35,352 bases of DNA from Fidelibacterota bacterium (GTDB taxonomy: Bacteria; Fidelibacterota; Marinisomatia; Marinisomatales; UBA1611). A program made the translations under genes and the position numbers. The DNA lies in contig PAPB01000016.1 of assembly GCA_002708715.1 (NCBI GenBank), forward strand, positions 4,712-40,063, in the 5' to 3' direction. The notes beneath the pieces are model-generated. The model saw only the letters and a program-made list of their open reading frames with translations, was not told where the DNA came from and ran no database searches. Of the stretch, positions 6,695 through 16,500 are shown piece by piece. Numbering within the stretch: position 1 is the stretch's first letter; the number at the start of each line of letters is the position of its first letter.

Positions 6695-9600
6695 GTGTAT
6701 ATATCTGAATTAAAAATGCATGGCTTCAAATCTTTTGCTAATAAAGAGGTCATGAAACTAGGTCAAGGCATAACCACAGTCGTGGGCCCAAATGGGTGTG
6801 GAAAAACAAATATAGTCGATGCCATTAGATGGGTTTTAGGCGAACAAAAATATAGCATTCTTAGAAGTGGTAAAATGGAAGATGTAATATTTAATGGAGC
6901 TGAAAATACAAAACCTCTAGGAGTGTGTGAGGTGTCTATGACAGTTCATAATAATTCTGGTAAGCTTCCAATAGAATATAATGATATAGAAATAGCGCGG
7001 AGAGTATATCGTAGTGGTGAATCAGAATATTATTTAAATAAAACACAATGCAGACTAAAAGATATTATGGATCTTTTTGTGGATACAGGGATGGGGGCGG
7101 ATGCATATTCTGTAATTGAACTGAAAATGATTGAGCAAATTCTTTCAGAAACTGCAGACGATCGTAGAAAAATGTTTGAAGAAGCAGCTGGGATTCATAA
7201 ATATAGAACGCAAAAGAAAACAACTTTAAGAAAATTCCAAGGTACAAAAAATGATCTTGAACGTATTAAAGATATTATTGCAGAAGTAGAACAAAAAGTT
7301 CGAGGTTTAGAATTGCAATTGAAGAGATTTAAGCGTCATGCGTCTTTAACTGAAACATTACAAAGAAAAGATTTAGAGTTAGCATTTTTACAAATTCATC
7401 GTTTTAGATCTCAGGCGGCTCCTATGGAGGCAAAAATCAAAGAATATCGCCATCTAAGAGAATCAAAGACTAATGAATCTTCTATTTATGAGAAAGAGTT
7501 GAGGAAATTAAAAGAGGAATATAAGGCTCAAGAAGGAATATTAAATAATCTACATATCCTAATGAATGATTTGAATGAGAAGCGTGAGTCCCTAAGAAAT
7601 AAAATATTAGTCTCTTCTGAGCAAGCAAGGGGATCAATTTTTACTGTTGAGCGTTTGGAACGAGAAAAAGGAAATAATTTTAAAAAAATTGAAAGTTTAA
7701 AGCAGTTAAATCTTGATTTTGCAAAAGAAATGATCGAGCTTGAGCCAGCTATTGATCAATATTTAGAAATATATAAAACACAAAAAGAAAAATTCGCACA
7801 TATTGAAAAAAATTATAAAAAGAAAGTTAGAGAACTTGATGAATCTCAAAATCAAAGATGGGAGTTGCGTAGAAAACTTTCAGATGATAATTCACTGTTG
7901 GAACGAACTAAAGCAATGCTTATTGAAAAGAAACTTGAAAATGAGCAATTAAATAAAGATATAAATAAATTTAATGAAGAATGGAAAAATCAAACTAAAA
8001 TAGAAAATAAAGCAAGAAATGAGAAAAAGAGTAGTGATAATGAGATTCAAAAGACGAAAAAAATTATAGATAGTTTAAATAGTGAAATAAAATTATGTCT
8101 TAAAAAGTTATCAGATATATCAGAGGATAAGCATGCTGTAAAAGCTTTAATTAATTCTTTGCAAGGTCAAAAAGAATTTTATAATGAACTTCTAGAGTCA
8201 AGAGAAGGTTTCCCTGAAGGGACACGCTATGTATTAGAAAATCCAAAATCTTTTCCTTTGGTTCTTGGTACTGTTGCAGATATGTTCCAAGTTAGTGAAA
8301 AATATAGAGATGCATTAGAGGTAGGATTAGGTGATTTATCACATTCCTTAATAACAAAGGACAGAGTATCTGCAATATCTATATTAAAAAAAGCTAATGA
8401 GTTTAACGCAGGTGATTTAACTATTATACCCCTTAAAGAAGCTAAAAAATTAAATGTCCAGCTGAAAAATCAACCTAAATTAAATCAAAATATTAAACGA
8501 GCTTCTGATATTGTAAAAACCAGTGAAAAACTTAAACCACTGGCAGAGTATCTTTTAGGGAATCTTTTTATTGTTGATGACTTAGATGCAACTTTAGATT
8601 CTCAGACTATAGGTGAATATGATATTGTTGACCTTAATGGTAATTATTCTGGTAATGATATAATTTTAAAAAACAGAAAATTATCTGAGCATGGAAATGT
8701 TATGGGAAGGCAGAAAAAACTAGATTTAATCTTAAAAGAAATTGACGGTCTATTAAAAAGAAAAGAAAAATTAGAAAAACAATCAATTGTTTTACAAAAA
8801 AAATTAAAAATTTTGCAAAATGATTTTGAAAAAAATAATAATAACATGGATCATATTAATCAAATAGTTACTTCTCATGAAACTAATCTTGTTCGGAGTC
8901 AGTTCATACTCAAGCAAGTAGATAAACAGATTAATATATCTAAAAAACATAAAATTGATTTAACTGCAGAAATAACACAAGCAAACAAAGCTGTTAAATC
9001 TCTTGAGCCTAAAATTAAAAAATTAAATCAAAAGCTTGAAAAATTTGAGGATACTATTGATAAATTAAATGATTCGATGCTTACTTCGAGAAAAGAAAAA
9101 GATGATTTCCAGCAATCGTTACAAGATTCAAGGATTAAGCTTATTGAACTTGAATCAAGAAGAGATCAATTGAATTTTAAGAAATCATCAGGTGAAGATA
9201 CCTCAAAAGAATTAGTAGCAAGACAGGAAAAAATAGATAGGGAAATAGATGAGCTAAAGGAAAAAAAGAAAGAATTAACAAAAAAGATAGAAATAAGTGA
9301 GTCTGAATTGGATAAGATAAGTGCTGAAATCCAAAAGCAACGTTCTATTTTAGATTTAAAGCAATCTGTATATAGAGAAACTTTTCAAAATATTGAGGAA
9401 GTTCAGGCAAGGATATCTTCTGAGCAACGTGACCGAGAACGACTTCTAGAAGATCTAAAAAATTCAGAGATTGAAGCAACGCAGATGAAGCAGAATATTA
9501 TAATTATTGAAGAGCGTATTGAAGATAGATATAATATTAGTGTTCCTCAAAATATGGTAGTAGATAATACCGAAGAACAGATTGAATTAGAGGTGGCAAA

Positions 9601-10216
9601 AATTCAACGTAGTTTAGATAATATTGGACCAGTAAATATGGCAGTGCAAGATGAATATGATAGTGAATTAGAACGTTTTGAATTATTGACTAACCAGAGG
9701 GATGATCTATTTGAGGCTGAAGAGAATCTTAGAGAAACCATTCGTAAAATTGATAAAGTTGCTAGGAAGCGTTTTCAAGAAACCTTTGATTTAATAAAGT
9801 CAAATTTTGAAAATCTTTTCAATCTTTTTTTTGAGGGTGGCAATGCAACATTAAGATTAATAGGCGACCCAGATCCTCTTGAAGCAGATATCGCAATTGA
9901 TGCTCAGCCACCAGGAAAAAGAAACTCATCTCTTCGATTGTTATCGAGTGGCGAAAAGGCGCTTACTGCTATTTCTTTACTTTTTGCTATCTATCAAGTA
10001 AAACCAAGTCCTTATTGTATATTAGATGAAGTGGATGCACCTCTTGATGACGTTAACATACATAAATTTGCGCGTGTGTTAAATCAGTTCTGTGATGAAA
10101 CGCAATTTATTATTGTTACACACAATAAACTTACTATGGAGATTGCTGATTATATGTATGGTGTAACGCAAGAGAAGAAGGGAATTTCAAAATTAGTTTC
10201 AGTGAAATTTGATTAG
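6695..10216 (+). CDS. smc: Chromosome segregation protein SMC
   Basis: This is the condensin ATPase that loops and resolves sister chromosomes. The Walker A motif GPNGCGKT is at residues 31-38. Long charged coiled coils run from about 170-500 and 670-1010, interrupted by the hinge (around 510-660, with GFPEGTRYVLEN and a YRDALEVGLGD block). The C-terminal head holds the ABC signature LSSGEK (1083-1088) and Walker B ILDEVDAP with catalytic E1112. Its 1173 residues are standard for SMC and too long for RecN or SbcC. The start is GTG at 6695 (MYISELKMHGFKSF, the conserved opening). ScpA/ScpB partners are not in the window. Confidence 0.97.
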   Translation: MYISELKMHGFKSFANKEVMKLGQGITTVVGPNGCGKTNIVDAIRWVLGEQKYSILRSGKMEDVIFNGAENTKPLGVCEVSMTVHNNSGKLPIEYNDIEIARRVYRSGESEYYLNKTQCRLKDIMDLFVDTGMGADAYSVIELKMIEQILSETADDRRKMFEEAAGIHKYRTQKKTTLRKFQGTKNDLERIKDIIAEVEQKVRGLELQLKRFKRHASLTETLQRKDLELAFLQIHRFRSQAAPMEAKIKEYRHLRESKTNESSIYEKELRKLKEEYKAQEGILNNLHILMNDLNEKRESLRNKILVSSEQARGSIFTVERLEREKGNNFKKIESLKQLNLDFAKEMIELEPAIDQYLEIYKTQKEKFAHIEKNYKKKVRELDESQNQRWELRRKLSDDNSLLERTKAMLIEKKLENEQLNKDINKFNEEWKNQTKIENKARNEKKSSDNEIQKTKKIIDSLNSEIKLCLKKLSDISEDKHAVKALINSLQGQKEFYNELLESREGFPEGTRYVLENPKSFPLVLGTVADMFQVSEKYRDALEVGLGDLSHSLITKDRVSAISILKKANEFNAGDLTIIPLKEAKKLNVQLKNQPKLNQNIKRASDIVKTSEKLKPLAEYLLGNLFIVDDLDATLDSQTIGEYDIVDLNGNYSGNDIILKNRKLSEHGNVMGRQKKLDLILKEIDGLLKRKEKLEKQSIVLQKKLKILQNDFEKNNNNMDHINQIVTSHETNLVRSQFILKQVDKQINISKKHKIDLTAEITQANKAVKSLEPKIKKLNQKLEKFEDTIDKLNDSMLTSRKEKDDFQQSLQDSRIKLIELESRRDQLNFKKSSGEDTSKELVARQEKIDREIDELKEKKKELTKKIEISESELDKISAEIQKQRSILDLKQSVYRETFQNIEEVQARISSEQRDRERLLEDLKNSEIEATQMKQNIIIIEERIEDRYNISVPQNMVVDNTEEQIELEVAKIQRSLDNIGPVNMAVQDEYDSELERFELLTNQRDDLFEAEENLRETIRKIDKVARKRFQETFDLIKSNFENLFNLFFEGGNATLRLIGDPDPLEADIAIDAQPPGKRNSSLRLLSSGEKALTAISLLFAIYQVKPSPYCILDEVDAPLDDVNIHKFARVLNQFCDETQFIIVTHNKLTMEIADYMYGVTQEKKGISKLVSVKFD

Positions 10217-10226
10217 TTGAGATAGT

Positions 10227-11270
10227 ATGATTAATGATATGATCTCTAACGAAATTTTAACACACTGGTTGATGCCTATTTTAATTATTATTGGTGGGAG
10301 TCTGATTGGATTTATTTTTAAAAAAGTTTTTCATGCTAAACTTAAAGATGCGGCTAAAAGATCTAAATGGAAAGGTGATGATGTAATTGTTGTTGCTATT
10401 GAATCACAAATTTTATTGTGGTTTGTTCTTTTTAGTGTCTTTATTGTGTTAAACGATATCCCTCTTTCATATCAATATAAAAATTATTTTTCTATTTTTC
10501 TTAAAATTCTTTTGATTGCATCTTTTACTCAGGCTCTTGCAAAATTAATTGATGGACTTTTTAATTTATGGACAGAATCTCGAGGAGGTGGATTCCCTTC
10601 TACTACTATTTTTACAAATATAGTATCTATTACGATTTATTCTATTGGATTACTTATAATATTAGATGCTTTAGAGATATCTATCGCACCTATGTTGACT
10701 GCCTTAGGTGTTGGTGGTCTAGCCGTATCATTAGCGTTAAAAGACACCTTATCTGATGTGTTTGCAGGTCTACATATTCTATTGAGCAAAAAAGTTCAGC
10801 CAGGAGATTTTGTTAGTTTAGATTCAGGAGAAATGGGTTATATACAAAACATTACATGGCGTAATACAAAAATGTTAGAACGTTCAAATAATATTATACA
10901 TATCCCAAATACAAAGCTTTCTTCTGCAATTATTAAAAACTATGATAGTGGTGATCCGTCTTTTTCTGTAAAAATTCCTATTAGTGTTGGATATGATTCT
11001 GATCTAGATAAAGTAAGCAATGTTGTAAATGAGATTGCTAGAGAATTACACAATAATATGGTGGAAATAAATAAAGAAACAGAACCTTCCTTTAAATTCA
11101 GAGCTTTTGGTGAATCAAGTATCGATTTAGCAGTATACTTTCGATGTAATAAATATGGTGATCAAAATCCAATTATTCATGAATTTATAAAAAATATTCA
11201 TCAACGTTTTAATCAAGAAGGTATTACTATTCCTTTCCCAACTAGAACAATTATCAATCATCAAAATTAG
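10227..11270 (+). CDS. MscS-family mechanosensitive channel
   Basis: This is a 347-residue inner-membrane channel that releases solutes on hypo-osmotic shock. There are about four hydrophobic helices, then the pore helix and its continuation, ALGVGGLAVSLALKDTLSD, with the glycine/alanine packing expected of MscS TM3. The beta domain follows (VQPGDFVSL, GYIQNITWRNTKM, IPNTKLSSAII), then the alpha/beta C-terminal domain ending in IPFPTRTI. It starts ten bases after smc. Which osmotic threshold it serves cannot be read from sequence. Confidence 0.92.
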   Translation: MINDMISNEILTHWLMPILIIIGGSLIGFIFKKVFHAKLKDAAKRSKWKGDDVIVVAIESQILLWFVLFSVFIVLNDIPLSYQYKNYFSIFLKILLIASFTQALAKLIDGLFNLWTESRGGGFPSTTIFTNIVSITIYSIGLLIILDALEISIAPMLTALGVGGLAVSLALKDTLSDVFAGLHILLSKKVQPGDFVSLDSGEMGYIQNITWRNTKMLERSNNIIHIPNTKLSSAIIKNYDSGDPSFSVKIPISVGYDSDLDKVSNVVNEIARELHNNMVEINKETEPSFKFRAFGESSIDLAVYFRCNKYGDQNPIIHEFIKNIHQRFNQEGITIPFPTRTIINHQN

Positions 11271-11273
11271 GTT

Positions 11274-11639
11274 ATGAAGTTTCTACTCATTATTGGAGCT
11301 TTATTTGCAGGGTTTTCAGTGTTATTTGGAGCCTTCGGTGCACATGTATTAAAATCTCGTCTATCTTCTGAAGATTTAGCAATTTTTGAAACAGCAGTAC
11401 GGTATCAAATGTATCATTCTTTAGGCATTATGTTATTGGGTATTCTTGGTTTTTATTTACCTCATAACTTAATTGCTTTTCCATCCTATTTTATGATTAT
11501 AGGTGTTATCGTTTTTTCAGGTACACTATACCTTTTGCTTTATACAAATATTAGGTGGATTGGTGCAATAACTCCAATTGGAGGTGTGTTTTTAGTAATT
11601 GGTTGGTTATTTTTTGCTTTTAATATTTATAAATCATAA
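11274..11639 (+). CDS. DUF423 family small membrane protein
   Basis: This is a 121-residue protein with four transmembrane helices and the DUF423/YgdD signatures: GAFGAHVLKSRL near the N-terminus, the ETAVRYQMYHSLGIM block, and the C-terminal ITPIGGVFLVIGWLF. The function of this widespread inner-membrane family is unknown. It starts three bases after the MscS stop and ends three bases before the permease start. Confidence 0.9.
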   Translation: MKFLLIIGALFAGFSVLFGAFGAHVLKSRLSSEDLAIFETAVRYQMYHSLGIMLLGILGFYLPHNLIAFPSYFMIIGVIVFSGTLYLLLYTNIRWIGAITPIGGVFLVIGWLFFAFNIYKS

Positions 11640-11642
11640 TAT

Positions 11643-12950
11643 TTGAGAAATGAACTAAAATCACGTCATTTAAGTTCTTGGACTGCTTCATCTTTTGTGA
11701 TTGCCTCTATGATTGGCACAGGTGTTTTTACGAGTCTTGGTTACCAATTAATTAATATCCAATCAATTTTTTCCTTGATGATGCTTTGGGTTATTGGAGG
11801 TGTAATTGCTATTTGTGGTGCGCTTACTTATAGTGAATTAGCTACTGCTCTTCCGAGATCAGGAGGTGAGTACCATTTATTGACTACTATCATGAGTCGA
11901 CCTATTGGTTTTGCTGCTGGGATTGTTTCTGCCACTGTAGGATTCACAGCACCTGCTGTACTTGCTTCTATGGCTTTAGGAAATTATTTACATGCTGTAA
12001 TCCCTATCTTTAATCCAACTCTATTGGCATTTACAGTCATTGTAATAATTCATTTAATCCATATGAAAAGTGTTCGCTGGGGTTTAATCTTTCAAGATAG
12101 TTTTACAATAATCAAGGTCGGATTAATTTTAATTTTTATATTTTTTGGGTTTTTAAATAAAACACCTGAAAAAATATCTATGGTGCCTATTTTAGGTGAT
12201 TATGCGAAAATATTAAGTCCAGAATTTGCAGTTAGTCTTATCTGGGTTTCTTATGCATATACGGGATGGAATTCAATTATATATATAGCAGGAGAAATAA
12301 AAAAGCCAAAATTAAATATTTCAATGACTATGATTGGTTCTACGATATTTGTGACAGTGCTATACTTATTACTAAATTATATTTTTCTTTATACGACACC
12401 CATTGATTTAATGATTGGACAAATAGAGATAGGATATATTTCGGGTATTGAAATATTTGGTCAATTTGGTGCTAATATTATCGGTATTGGAATATCAATA
12501 CTTCTTTTATCTACTGTAAGTAGTTATGTATATATAGGACCAAGAATAATGCAAATAATGGGAGAAGACCACAATACTTTAAGATTTTTATCTTATAAAA
12601 ATAATTTTGGTGTTCCGATTAAAGGTTTTTTGTTACAATTATTTATTTCAATTATATTTATTATAACCTCATCCTTTGAACAGGTTCTAATGTATGCTGG
12701 TATTACTCTTATTCTTACAACAATATTTACAGTTTTATCTTTATTTATATTGCGGATTACGAGGCCAAATCTTCATAGACCATATAAGGTATTAGGTTAC
12801 CCTATAACTCCGATTTTTTATCTTATAATTAATGGATGGATAATTTATTATTCTTTTCAAGAATCGCTCTTTGAATCATTAATTGGATGTGGAATATTTG
12901 TTTTTGGGATTATCGTATTTTACTTGCAGAGGCAAGATAGAAAATTATGA
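11643..12950 (+). CDS. APC-superfamily amino acid permease
   Basis: This is a 435-residue transporter with about 12 hydrophobic helices. The first helix carries the broken-helix substrate motif IGTGVF, and the second has the ALTYSELATALPRSGGEY block of APC/LAT-type permeases. VSYAYTGWNSIIYIAGEIKKP is the helix-6 region. The start is TTG at 11643, three bases after the previous stop; the next in-frame Met falls inside helix 1 and would destroy it. The stop overlaps the methyltransferase start by four bases. E. coli MmuP (S-methylmethionine permease) with MmuM gives a precedent for this pairing, so a methylated sulfur amino acid is a reasonable but untested substrate. Confidence 0.9.
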   Translation: MRNELKSRHLSSWTASSFVIASMIGTGVFTSLGYQLINIQSIFSLMMLWVIGGVIAICGALTYSELATALPRSGGEYHLLTTIMSRPIGFAAGIVSATVGFTAPAVLASMALGNYLHAVIPIFNPTLLAFTVIVIIHLIHMKSVRWGLIFQDSFTIIKVGLILIFIFFGFLNKTPEKISMVPILGDYAKILSPEFAVSLIWVSYAYTGWNSIIYIAGEIKKPKLNISMTMIGSTIFVTVLYLLLNYIFLYTTPIDLMIGQIEIGYISGIEIFGQFGANIIGIGISILLLSTVSSYVYIGPRIMQIMGEDHNTLRFLSYKNNFGVPIKGFLLQLFISIIFIITSSFEQVLMYAGITLILTTIFTVLSLFILRITRPNLHRPYKVLGYPITPIFYLIINGWIIYYSFQESLFESLIGCGIFVFGIIVFYLQRQDRKL

Positions 12951-13834
12951 AAAAACCACTACTATTAGATGGAGCAATGGGTACAGAATTACAAAAACGC
13001 GGGGTTGGTATTCCTTTAACAATCTGGACAGCAGATGCAAATATTGATCATCCAGATATAGTGATCGATATTCATAAAGATTATATAAAGGCAGGAGCAA
13101 ATATTATAACTACTAATACTTTTAGAACGACAAGCTGGACATATAAAAAAACTGGATTAACTATATCTAGATCAAATGAAAGAGCAAAGAATAGTTTATA
13201 TAAAGCTGTCGAATGTGCGCATAATGCTTCAGTTGGGTTAGTTAAAGTTGCAGGCTCAATAAGTTCAATAGATGATTGTTATCAACCTGAAAAATTTCCT
13301 GGTCGATCATTTGCTGAAGATATATATGGACAAACATTAGATTGGGTTATAGATGCAGGAGTTGATATTTTATTATTTGAGACAATGGGATCTTTAACAG
13401 AAATCGATGTTGCACTTTCTCTAGCAAATAAATATGAAATCCCTATTTGGTTAAGTATTATTATGAAAAATGAAATACAAATATTAGATGGTACGCATTT
13501 AAATCAAATTATCCATCTTGCAAAAAAATATGCTGTGGATTGCTTGCTTACAAATTGTAATGAAATTGAAAAAACTCTTCTATCTATTGAGAGTATAGTA
13601 CCTATGTGGGATAAAAAATGGGGAGTATTTCCAAATCTTGGAATTGTAGATTATGGTAATGAATATTTTGAAATTATTGATAAGACCAATTTTTCTATAA
13701 AAATGAAAAATATTTTTAAAAAAAAACCAGATGTAGTTGGAGGGTGTTGTGGATCTTCTCCAGAACATATAAAAATTTTAAGTAATATTCTAAAAGAGGA
13801 AAATCATTGTGAAATTGAAAATAAAAGCTTCTAA
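12947..13834 (+). CDS. Homocysteine S-methyltransferase (MmuM/BHMT-like)
   Basis: This is a zinc enzyme that transfers a methyl group to homocysteine to form methionine. It opens with LLDGAMGTELQKRG, the family hallmark, followed by AGANIITTNTFR and the LLFETMG strand. The three zinc-binding cysteines are present: C204 in LTNCNE, and C267-C268 in GGCCGSSPEHI. Its 295 residues match a stand-alone pterin-independent enzyme, not MetH, so the donor is probably S-methylmethionine, SAM or a betaine. It overlaps the upstream permease gene by four bases and the dut start by 26. Confidence 0.9.
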   Translation: MKKPLLLDGAMGTELQKRGVGIPLTIWTADANIDHPDIVIDIHKDYIKAGANIITTNTFRTTSWTYKKTGLTISRSNERAKNSLYKAVECAHNASVGLVKVAGSISSIDDCYQPEKFPGRSFAEDIYGQTLDWVIDAGVDILLFETMGSLTEIDVALSLANKYEIPIWLSIIMKNEIQILDGTHLNQIIHLAKKYAVDCLLTNCNEIEKTLLSIESIVPMWDKKWGVFPNLGIVDYGNEYFEIIDKTNFSIKMKNIFKKKPDVVGGCCGSSPEHIKILSNILKEENHCEIENKSF

Positions 13835-14246
13835 TAATAAAATTTTTGAAATGTATAAAGGGCATGGGCATTTCCATAAAGGAGATGCTGGAATCGATCT
13901 ATTTATTGTTGAAAAACAAGTTATAAGACCAGGGGAGACTGTAAGAATAAAATTAGGTATTGCGTGTGAATCAACTGAAAATAAACCATATTTATTAATG
14001 CCTAGATCAAGCATATCAAAGACTCCACTTAGATTAAGCAACTCTATTGGACTTATAGATGCTGGCTATAGGGGTGAGATTATGGCAGCGGTTGACAATA
14101 TTAAAGAAAACATTTATACTGTAGATATTGGACAAAGGTTATTCCAAATTGTTGCAATGGATGGAAGTCCTTTAAGTTTTGAATTAGTGCAAGATTTAAC
14201 ATCCTCTGATCGAGGATCAGGAGGTTTTGGATCTACTGGATTTTAA
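13809..14246 (+). CDS. dut: dUTP diphosphatase
   Basis: This trimeric dUTPase hydrolyses dUTP to dUMP, keeping uracil out of DNA and feeding dTMP synthesis. All five motifs are visible in order: DAGIDLF, PRSSIS, GLIDAGYRGEI, GQRLFQIV and the C-terminal RGSGGFGSTG. The 145-residue length is standard. The GTG start at 13809 lies 26 bases inside the preceding gene; it gives the full N-terminal strand before motif 1. It is the last gene before the groE promoter region. Confidence 0.95.
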   Translation: MKLKIKASNNKIFEMYKGHGHFHKGDAGIDLFIVEKQVIRPGETVRIKLGIACESTENKPYLLMPRSSISKTPLRLSNSIGLIDAGYRGEIMAAVDNIKENIYTVDIGQRLFQIVAMDGSPLSFELVQDLTSSDRGSGGFGSTGF

Positions 14247-14260
14247 TCTTATATGACAAT

Positions 14261-14288
14261 TTGACATAGTGTGACTATATTGTATTAC
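14261..14288 (+). promoter_or_regulatory. Possible sigma70 promoter upstream of groES
   Basis: TTGACA at 14261-14266 is a perfect -35, followed after 16 bases by TATTAC (14283-14288), a poor -10. The area also has TGAC(A) repeated at 14254, 14262 and 14272. It may be one of two promoters for groESL. Confidence 0.35.
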
Positions 14289-14309
14289 AAAATGCGATAG
14301 TGTTGGTCT

Positions 14310-14318
14310 TGGTATAAT
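14310..14318 (+). promoter_or_regulatory. Extended -10 promoter for groESL
   Basis: TGGTATAAT at 14310-14318 is an extended -10 (TGN plus a perfect TATAAT), which can work without a good -35. It would give a leader of about 120 bases before groES. No CIRCE repeat (TTAGCACTC-N9-GAGTGCTAA) was seen in 14247-14445, so HrcA control through that element is not supported. The GCC-rich patch at 14389-14397 stands out from the AT-rich leader. Confidence 0.5.
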
Positions 14319-14445
14319 TTTTGTTTCAATGGCTTTTAGTGGTTAGTATTCAAATTGTTTTCATTAGTCTAAAGCATTTGGTATATTCGCCGCCGCTTTG
14401 ATAATAAATTATTAAAATAAATCAACTGATATAAGGAGTTGTAAA

Positions 14446-16399
<1,954 letters not shown>

Positions 16400-16420
16400 G
16401 CGATTGATTTTTAAATCATA

Positions 16421-16452
16421 AAAAAAAGCCTCGATTCGAGGCTTTTTTTTTT
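16421..16452 (+). terminator. Intrinsic terminator after groEL
   Basis: The stem AGCCTCG (16427-16433) pairs perfectly with CGAGGCT (16437-16443) across a three-base loop, with an A-run before and a T-run to 16452 after. It is near-symmetric, so it could also stop transcription entering from the other strand. It is the clearest terminator in the window. Confidence 0.95.
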
Positions 16453-16500
16453 ATACAATTGGAAGTAGTAGACAAGTTTAAGGATTAGTAATTTTTTATA

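Noticed and set aside
8644-8847. Minus-strand phenylalanine-rich ORF inside smc
   Set aside because: It is the complement of a lysine/glutamate-rich coiled coil, which yields Phe/Leu-rich shadows by codon structure.
14247-14445. CIRCE operator for HrcA
   Set aside because: No TTAGCACTC or GAGTGCTAA arm, even degenerate, was found by eye.
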